NCBI RefSeq assembly: GCF_900182635.1
Contig: NZ_FXTD01000004.1
Location: forward strand, 124,001-188,000
Direction of reading: 5' to 3'
DNA: 64,000 bases
From: Halorubrum cibi
Lineage (GTDB): Archaea; Halobacteriota; Halobacteria; Halobacteriales; Haloferacaceae
The number at the start of each line of letters is the position of its first letter. Positions within the stretch are counted from its first letter, which is position 1. Shown here in pieces: positions 59,801-64,000 of this stretch. Position numbers and translations under genes: made by a program. The notes beneath the pieces are model-generated. The model did not search any database. It had not been told where the DNA came from and worked only from the letters and a program-made list of their open reading frames with translations.

Positions 59801-62253
59801 GATCGTGGCGCGATGTTTTCTACATACGAAATCATCTGGGAGTTGTGCGAGATGATCCCGTTCGAGACGTAGTTATGCGCCCCCGTTACCTCGAGATCGT
59901 ACACCCAGTCGTCCTCGGATTCGACCCGTTCGATCGACTCGATTCGATCCCAGCGAACGTCTCCCTCGACGAATTGACGCAGCGCGGCAACGTCACGCGC
60001 GGTAGAGCCGCCGTCCGCTTTAGCAAGCACCTCGGGCCCGTTCGAGGATCGACACGCATCCTCGAACGCATCGACGATCCGACGAAGCGCGGTCCGACTC
60101 GGGTTTCGATTTCCGGCTTCGTAGTGTCGGAACGTGCTCCGTGGGACGCCGCATTCGTACTGCGTCAGCCCGAGCGATTCACGTAACCGACGAAGGGTCG
60201 GACCGACGCCGGGGACCACGTCCACGTTCGTGTTCTGATCCGTCCGGAGGTGTTCCTCGGCTGCGGCCTGTTTCCGATCGGTGATGAACCCGATCTCGGT
60301 AACGTATCGATCGAACTGTGACCCGCTGATACGGAGACGGTGACTGCCGTTTTGCCGCTCGTGTATCTGGGTCGTTATCCCGTGCTGAAGCAGGAGAGAA
60401 CGAACGCCCGTGAGCAACTCCTCGCTCATCGACGCGACGGTTATTTCACGTTGTGAGGACGAGACGTGACCTTCTCCCTCGACGAAGCCTTTGACGAATG
60501 CTGCCGTGATAGCCTCGGAAGTGCCGAAGATACTCGGAGGAACTCGTCTTTCTGACGAGTTCTCGAGTATAGCCTCATCGATCCCTTCGAGGAAGCTGAC
60601 GAACTCTCCCGCGGAGCAGAGCAATTCGCGTGCGCTCTTCCCGTCGTGTGGTTTTCGGATGGTGAATTCGAGTCCGAGGTTCGCGAGCGTGTTGCCGGCG
60701 TCGTCGAGGACTGCCTCGTCGTTGTTCGTGATCGAGACGAAGCCGGAGTGGTCGTCACGTTTCGCCACGTATCCCTCCGCTACGACGTATCCGATGAGAC
60801 GAGCCAGCGCCGCAGTCCACTGCGTCGGAGGTTCGAGACGAACCGCGTTGTACGACCGTGCCCTACGGAAGTCGACGTCAAGCGTGTCATCGGCGTCGAC
60901 GTCGAGTCGTCGGGGAGCCGCCACGAACTCGCCCGCGTCCAGATCGTCGGCCACCACCGGAGTGAACCGTGCGTCGCGCTGGACGAACAAGGGGTGAGAC
61001 GGCGTCACTTCGATCCTCCGTCCCGACGCGGTTTCTATCCGATACATCGTTTCGGGGGCTTCTCGCTTCCAGACCTTCGTCGCTCGTGACCGTGCGATCG
61101 ATCCCTCCTGCTGGAGGGCAGGAACCTCGAAGTCGACGTCGTCCCAAACGCCGTCGTCTACTTCCTTCGGATCGTCCAGGTTCTCTTCGACGACTTCCCT
61201 TATTTGACGTTCTCGACCGTCTCCGAGCGTGATAAGCGTGTCTCCGTGAACACACTTTCCCGTTCCGGGGTCGCCGATAAGGAGCATGTGTAGGTCGCCG
61301 CGGATCCGCGAGCCGTCGGGGAGGTGTTTGGTGACGCCCGAGAACAGTTGGAGGATCATCGCGAGCTTCTCCTCCTCGTAGCCGTAGATGGCGGGCGCGA
61401 TGGAGTCGACCATCGCGTCGTAGATGTCGTCGCGGTTTGAGAGCTCGATGATCTCGCGACGGTCCGCGTCGGTGATGTCCATGTCCTCGAACTCCTCGTC
61501 CTCGATGGCGATGGAGACGCCGTCCATGTACAGATCGAAGATGGCGGACTTCTCGTTGCCCTGTTCGACCTGCTCGATGTGGAGGACGCCGACGCAGGTG
61601 ACGTGGTCGCCGGGGCTCACCTCGCCGGTGATGTCGTCGACGATGTCGACGTCGAGCGACTGAGGCGTCTCGCCGCCGCGGAGCCCCTCGGGCGACTCCT
61701 GGATCCGGAGCTTCTGGGAGTCGATGAACTCCGACTGGTCGAAGTTGACGCGGAAGGGTCCCTGTCGTTCACACCCCTGACACTCGTGGGGCTCCTGGAA
61801 GCCGCCGTCGCTCTGGGGAATGTACGTCATCGTCCCGCAGCGTTGACACTCGAAGGCCGCCTCGGTCACCTTCGGGCGGACGTCGGTCGCCTTGCGGACG
61901 ATCCCTTGGACCGAGACGAGCTTACCGATGTGGTCGTCGTGGACGCGGATCCCGCGGATGTCGATGTTCTCGGGCAGGTTCCGGAGTCGGACGTGCGCGC
62001 GCCCGAGGCTGACGTCGGCGGGGAGGTCGTACAGCCGCAGCGCCTCCTCGGCGTACTCGCGCATCTGGTCGGGCTTCGTGAGGAAGTCCTCGGCGAGGTC
62101 GCGGTCGAACTGGAAGAGGTCGTCGTACTCGACGTACAGCGAGCGCTGTTCGTTGGGGTACTTCTGTGCGAGGGTGCCTATCTCCTCGCGGTAGTAGTTC
62201 CGGTAGAACTGGATGAACCGTTCGGTGAGGTCCTGATTCCCGGCCTGAGCCAT
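56806..62253 (-). CDS. mcm: MCM replicative helicase with two inteins
   Basis: 1815 codons; without the inteins it is about 700 residues, normal for haloarchaeal MCM. N-terminal domain with a zinc-binding module (CQRCGT...CQGC), AAA+ domain, and winged-helix C-terminus (ending PQQGHLRTT). Walker A is GDPGTGK/SQ and Walker B is AAVDELDKMD/SSDRSAMHE, where the slashes mark inteins; an arginine-finger region has EPALISRFDLIF. It unwinds DNA at replication forks. It starts the co-directional run ending with a MinD/ParA gene. Splicing of both inteins is needed for an active protein. Confidence 0.97.
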   Translation of the reverse strand: MAQAGNQDLTERFIQFYRNYYREEIGTLAQKYPNEQRSLYVEYDDLFQFDRDLAEDFLTKPDQMREYAEEALRLYDLPADVSLGRAHVRLRNLPENIDIRGIRVHDDHIGKLVSVQGIVRKATDVRPKVTEAAFECQRCGTMTYIPQSDGGFQEPHECQGCERQGPFRVNFDQSEFIDSQKLRIQESPEGLRGGETPQSLDVDIVDDITGEVSPGDHVTCVGVLHIEQVEQGNEKSAIFDLYMDGVSIAIEDEEFEDMDITDADRREIIELSNRDDIYDAMVDSIAPAIYGYEEEKLAMILQLFSGVTKHLPDGSRIRGDLHMLLIGDPGTGKCVHGDTLITLGDGRERQIREVVEENLDDPKEVDDGVWDDVDFEVPALQQEGSIARSRATKVWKREAPETMYRIETASGRRIEVTPSHPLFVQRDARFTPVVADDLDAGEFVAAPRRLDVDADDTLDVDFRRARSYNAVRLEPPTQWTAALARLIGYVVAEGYVAKRDDHSGFVSITNNDEAVLDDAGNTLANLGLEFTIRKPHDGKSARELLCSAGEFVSFLEGIDEAILENSSERRVPPSIFGTSEAITAAFVKGFVEGEGHVSSSQREITVASMSEELLTGVRSLLLQHGITTQIHERQNGSHRLRISGSQFDRYVTEIGFITDRKQAAAEEHLRTDQNTNVDVVPGVGPTLRRLRESLGLTQYECGVPRSTFRHYEAGNRNPSRTALRRIVDAFEDACRSSNGPEVLAKADGGSTARDVAALRQFVEGDVRWDRIESIERVESEDDWVYDLEVTGAHNYVSNGIISHNSQMISYVENIAPRSVYTSGKGSSAAGLTAAAVRDDFGDGQQWSLEAGALVLADKGIAAVDELDKMDCVTGDTLISLADGRVERIDELAREAAEDGDIESLSNGRRIRDVDLAVWSMDESGQLVERPVSAVHEYDAPSELTRVTMETGESLTATADHPFFVLEDGERVEREAAALDDGDWVYVPREVPRKATDGGAAATNGIGGCESTAPNEGITAPMASVLGYLSGDGNVFYDRDEGVYGVRFTNTDDELLADFERAARSAFDAEPTRPPSEKRGGVETVRVTGKEHADAVLNAGMNLGRYDEKCFPTAVSTGNRAAKAAFVRALADSEGHVDESAGNVRVMSASRNLLEGARNLLLGFGVSSQIQHRGRDDGRDVYLLTVTDADSLAAFRRLVGFTATRKAAALDRVVESADGDRTILDVIPEVEGVIARCRDSLRLHQRECGLNAGTYHDFENGTANVSLHRAHRILTAFEERRERAAEDADALDGTATWETLAQLRHRYHVSQSELADGTTLSQQQISRGWDESDEVNRTVTARLRDVVTEVANTDLGDLREFVRGDVKWRRVGSVETVPPESVEHRGTVLRQRLADAIGGPIETVERRARELVDRELPGRTRTELLAALDAYGVSQADVSSSLDVSQATVSRWLSGAVETDRLDELREAVVSEVTAVREELRSILSRIDDGRRPKVYDLTVEGTHNFVANGLVVHNSSDRSAMHEGLEQQKISVSKAGINATLKARCSLLGAANPKYGRFDQYEPIGEQIDLEPALISRFDLIFTVTDQPDPEHDSRLAKHIIKTNYAGELNTQREELATSEFTSDQVAEVTQEVAPAIDAELLRKYVAHAKRSCYPTMTEEAKGLIEEFYVDLRSKGADEDAPVPVTARKLEALVRLSEASARVRLSDTVEREDADRATDIVESCLQDIGVDPETGQFDADVVETGTSKSQRDRIKNIKTLIADIEEEYQEGAPVEEVLDRAGEIGMDAGKAEQEIEKLRTKGEVYEPQQGHLRTT
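57712..59643 (-). mobile_element. Intein 2 of MCM (644 residues, Walker B site)
   Basis: Residues 871-1514 of the precursor. Starts CVTGDTLIS, block B LTATADHPFFV, ends HNFVANGLVVHN before extein Ser. LAGLIDADG motifs VLGYLSGDGNV and VRALADSEGHV are intact-looking. Between the endonuclease and the C-terminal splicing block lies a long stretch with three helix-turn-helix-like segments (LHQRECGLNAGTYHDFENG, YHVSQSELADGTTLSQQQI, YGVSQADVSSSLDVSQATV). This makes it unusually large. Confidence 0.93.
59842..61254 (-). mobile_element. Intein 1 of MCM (471 residues, Walker A site)
   Basis: Residues 334-804 of the precursor. Starts CVHGDTLIT after GDPGTGK, block B TPSHPLFV, ends NYVSNGIISHN before extein Ser. 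LAGLIDADG-type motifs RLIGYVVAEGYV and VKGFVEGEGHV have Glu at the acidic position. A helix-turn-helix-like segment (LRESLGLTQYECGVPRSTF) lies before the C-terminal block. It cuts the nucleotide-binding loop in two. Confidence 0.93.
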
Positions 62254-62340
62254 TACGCCACCCCTTCGTCGGCATCACGTATGAACCCCATGTTCGGGGC
62301 GGAGGTGGTCCGATCGTCGGCCTTCCGCTCCTGCTCACGG

Positions 62341-62385
62341 CGTCGTCCTCACGCCTCCGTCATCGTCGTCCTCACGCCTCCGTCA
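62341..62385. repeat. 22-bp tandem duplication across a stop codon
   Basis: CGTCGTCCTCACGCCTCCGT plus CA occurs at 62341-62362 and 62364-62385 (period 23). The stop of the TRAM gene (complement of 62372-62374) is in the second copy. Confidence 0.8.
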
Positions 62386-62734
62386 CGAACGTCGCGTCCG
62401 CGGAGGTCCGGCCCTCGTTGAACGAGAGCACCTTCGCGCGGATCACGTCGCCCTTCCCGATGCCGTTCGGTATGTCCTCGGTGAACACGACGAACCCTTC
62501 GACCTTGCCGACGGCGACCTCATTCCCGGAGTGGTGGTCGGTGAGCTCCGTCACGCCGAACTCGTACGTCTCGCCGATCTCGACGGGGGGTTCACGCTCC
62601 TGTGCGGCCTCGTGTGCTCGCTTGGACTCGCGTGCCTCGTTTGATGGGCCGCGTACGCGCCTGACGATCCCAATGAGGACGAGCAGAACGACCGCGGTTG
62701 CGGCGACGACGGTGACCGGTGAGCTGGGAATCAT
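62372..62734 (-). CDS. Membrane-anchored TRAM-domain protein
   Basis: 120 residues from MIPSSP. One N-terminal membrane helix (about residues 5-24), a charged linker (ESKRAHEAAQEREPP), and a TRAM domain (about 50-118: VEIGETYEFGVTELTDHHSGNEVAVGKVEGFVVFTED, then GDVIRAKVLSF). TRAM is a small RNA-binding beta-barrel. Haloarchaea have several such proteins, and a role in RNA chaperoning near the membrane is possible. The start at 62734 is chosen over the upstream one because the extra residues are basic. Confidence 0.85.
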   Translation of the reverse strand: MIPSSPVTVVAATAVVLLVLIGIVRRVRGPSNEARESKRAHEAAQEREPPVEIGETYEFGVTELTDHHSGNEVAVGKVEGFVVFTEDIPNGIGKGDVIRAKVLSFNEGRTSADATFVTEA

Positions 62735-62917
62735 ACCTCTCCGTCGACCCGCGACCACCTAAACGGCCGGGGTCCGGACCGGCCTTCGGGGGGTCCGGAT
62801 CGGCCTCTCGGAAGCGGCCCGGTCGCATGAGAAACGCCTTTGCCCTCGAGGCCCCCGTCTGGAAGTGATGCGAACCAGCCTCGGTCTCGGAGGGACTCCC
62901 CACGGGCGTGGTACCGA

Positions 62918-64000
62918 ATGAAGGTCGCGGACGCGGTGCCGGAGTTCGCCGACGCCTTCGGGTTCGAGGAGTTCAACCGGATGCAACGCGAGGCGCTCCC
63001 CGGGATCGTCGAGACTGACCACAACGTCGTCGCGTCCGCGCCGACGGCCTCGGGGAAGACGGCGCTCGCCGAGCTCGCGATCTGTAAGACTCTCTCGGAG
63101 GGAGGGACGGCGCTGTTCATCGCGCCGCTCCGCGCGCTCACGAACGAGAAGGAGAGCGAGTGGGAGCGGTTCGAGGAACTGGGCTACTCGGTGTACGTCG
63201 TCTCCGGCGAACGCGACCTCAACCCCCGGCGGGCCGAGCGCGCCGACGTGCTCGTGACGACGCCGGAGAAGGCGGACAGCGCGACCCGCAAACATGATTC
63301 CGCGCGCTACTCGTTCATCACCGACGTCGACTGCGTCGTGATCGACGAGGTCCACCTCCTGGATTCCGAAAAGCGCGGCGCGGTGCTCGAGGTCACCGTC
63401 TCGCGGCTCCGTCGGCTCCAGGACCCCCGCGTCGTCGCGCTCTCGGCGACGATGCCGAACGTCGAGGACGTGGCCGAGTGGCTCGACGCGCCGCCGGAGA
63501 CGACCTACTCCTTCGGCGACGAGTACCGCCCGGTCGACTTGGAGACCGGCGTTAAGACGTACAGCCACGGCTCGAACGCGTTCGCGGACAAGTACCGCCG
63601 GCTCTACCGCGCGATCGACCTGGCCGAGCCGCACGTCCGCGAGGACGGACAGGCGCTCGTGTTCGTCTCCTCGCGACAGGACACGGTCCAGGCCGCGAAG
63701 AAGGCGCGCGACGAGATCACGGAGCGTGACGTCCCGATCGACTCGCGGGGCGACTACGACTTCCACAACGCGGCGAAGGAGCTCTCGAACGACACGCTCC
63801 GGCAGTCCGTCCTCGACGGAGTCGGATTCCACCACGCCGGGCTCTCCAAAGGCGACCGCGACCGCGTCGAGGAGTGGTTCAAGGAGGGAAAGATCAAGCT
63901 GCTCTTCTCGACGTCCACGCTGGCGTGGGGCGTGAACCTCCCCGCGCGCTGCGTCGTCATCCGCGACACGAAGTACCACGACCCGCTGGAGGGCGAGACC
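62918..64000 (+). CDS. Ski2-type DEAD/H helicase, C-terminus cut by window edge
   Basis: 361 residues seen. Motif I APTASGKTALAE, motif Ia PLRALTNEK, motif II as DEVH (VVIDEVHLLDS), motif III SATMPN, then domain 2 with VFVSSRQDTV, FHHAGLSKGDRDRVE and the motif V/VI area (LLFSTSTLAWGVNLPAR). The order matches Ski2/Hel308-like superfamily 2 helicases; the C-terminal domains that would tell Hel308 from other Ski2 proteins are missing. It diverges from the TRAM gene. Confidence 0.88.
   Translation, partial: MKVADAVPEFADAFGFEEFNRMQREALPGIVETDHNVVASAPTASGKTALAELAICKTLSEGGTALFIAPLRALTNEKESEWERFEELGYSVYVVSGERDLNPRRAERADVLVTTPEKADSATRKHDSARYSFITDVDCVVIDEVHLLDSEKRGAVLEVTVSRLRRLQDPRVVALSATMPNVEDVAEWLDAPPETTYSFGDEYRPVDLETGVKTYSHGSNAFADKYRRLYRAIDLAEPHVREDGQALVFVSSRQDTVQAAKKARDEITERDVPIDSRGDYDFHNAAKELSNDTLRQSVLDGVGFHHAGLSKGDRDRVEEWFKEGKIKLLFSTSTLAWGVNLPARCVVIRDTKYHDPLEGET

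Noticed and set aside
57712-61254. Independent transcription-factor genes inside mcm
   Set aside because: The HTH segments are in frame within the inteins, bounded by splicing blocks, and have no starts or stops of their own.

Overview
The window looks like a chromosomal segment of an extremely halophilic archaeon, most like Halorubrum or a close relative in Haloferacales; that placement is inference. What I see is very high G+C with G/C-rich third codon positions, strongly acidic proteins, many genes whose ATG lies about 25-30 bases after a TATA box (leaderless mRNAs), and families typical of haloarchaea: HalOD1, LRHN-type histidine kinases, bacterial-type GAPDH, NAD-dependent glucose-6-phosphate dehydrogenase, PheST, MCM, Cdc48 and eIF1A. 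No rRNA, tRNA, CRISPR array or IS transposase was recognised.

Layout. 1-6.4 kb: 3'-truncated DNA polymerase IV, a receiver/PAS/LOV histidine kinase, an MFS transporter, two small membrane proteins and an Azf-like dehydrogenase. 6.8-7.1 kb: a repeat-rich convergent gap. 7.1-8.8 kb: aldolase-FBPase operon. 9-13.6 kb: UbiA prenyltransferase, 7TM histidine kinase, 3-hydroxyacyl-CoA dehydrogenase, MoaE. 13.9-20.1 kb: small DUF protein, site-2 protease, FkbM methyltransferase, UbiB-type kinase, Hsp20, DUF2391 membrane protein, hydrolase. 20.3-27.9 kb: Hsp20-like/Cdc48 operon and class II ribonucleotide reductase carrying an intein. 27.9-36.9 kb: second copy of the dispersed repeat, Gly/Met-rich protein, aldo/keto reductase, small membrane proteins, eIF1A, ATP-grasp ligase, Hsp20, GAPDH, PGK, and a NikR/nickel-transporter pair. 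37-44 kb: M20 peptidase, Lrp/glutamine synthetase pair, PAP2, YihY fusion, Trm1. 44.1-46.1 kb: a tail-to-tail pair of a candidate restriction endonuclease and a C5 DNA methyltransferase. 46.2-52.3 kb: LUD (lactate-utilisation type) operon and PheST. 52.6-62.7 kb: HalOD1 protein, a peptidase-like protein without its zinc motif, and a co-directional run mcm - four unknown haloarchaeal genes - MinD/ParA ATPase, then a TRAM protein. From 62.9 kb: a Ski2-type helicase running off the window.

How genes work together. GAPDH and PGK (one strand, adjacent) plus aldolase-FBPase cover the triose-phosphate steps of glycolysis/gluconeogenesis. Lrp and glutamine synthetase form a divergent nitrogen unit. 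NikR and the His-rich transporter form a divergent nickel unit. The Hsp20-like protein overlaps cdc48, suggesting a linked protein quality-control unit.

Most notable: three inteins sit at catalytic motifs of two DNA-metabolism enzymes (the radical cysteine of NrdJ; Walker A and Walker B of MCM), and both MCM inteins carry helix-turn-helix-like segments after the homing endonuclease. The mcm-to-MinD unit holds four unannotated genes and a 13-bp tandem repeat. The 44-kb pair may be a new Type II restriction system, and the kinase at 1 kb has a complete LOV photosensor motif.
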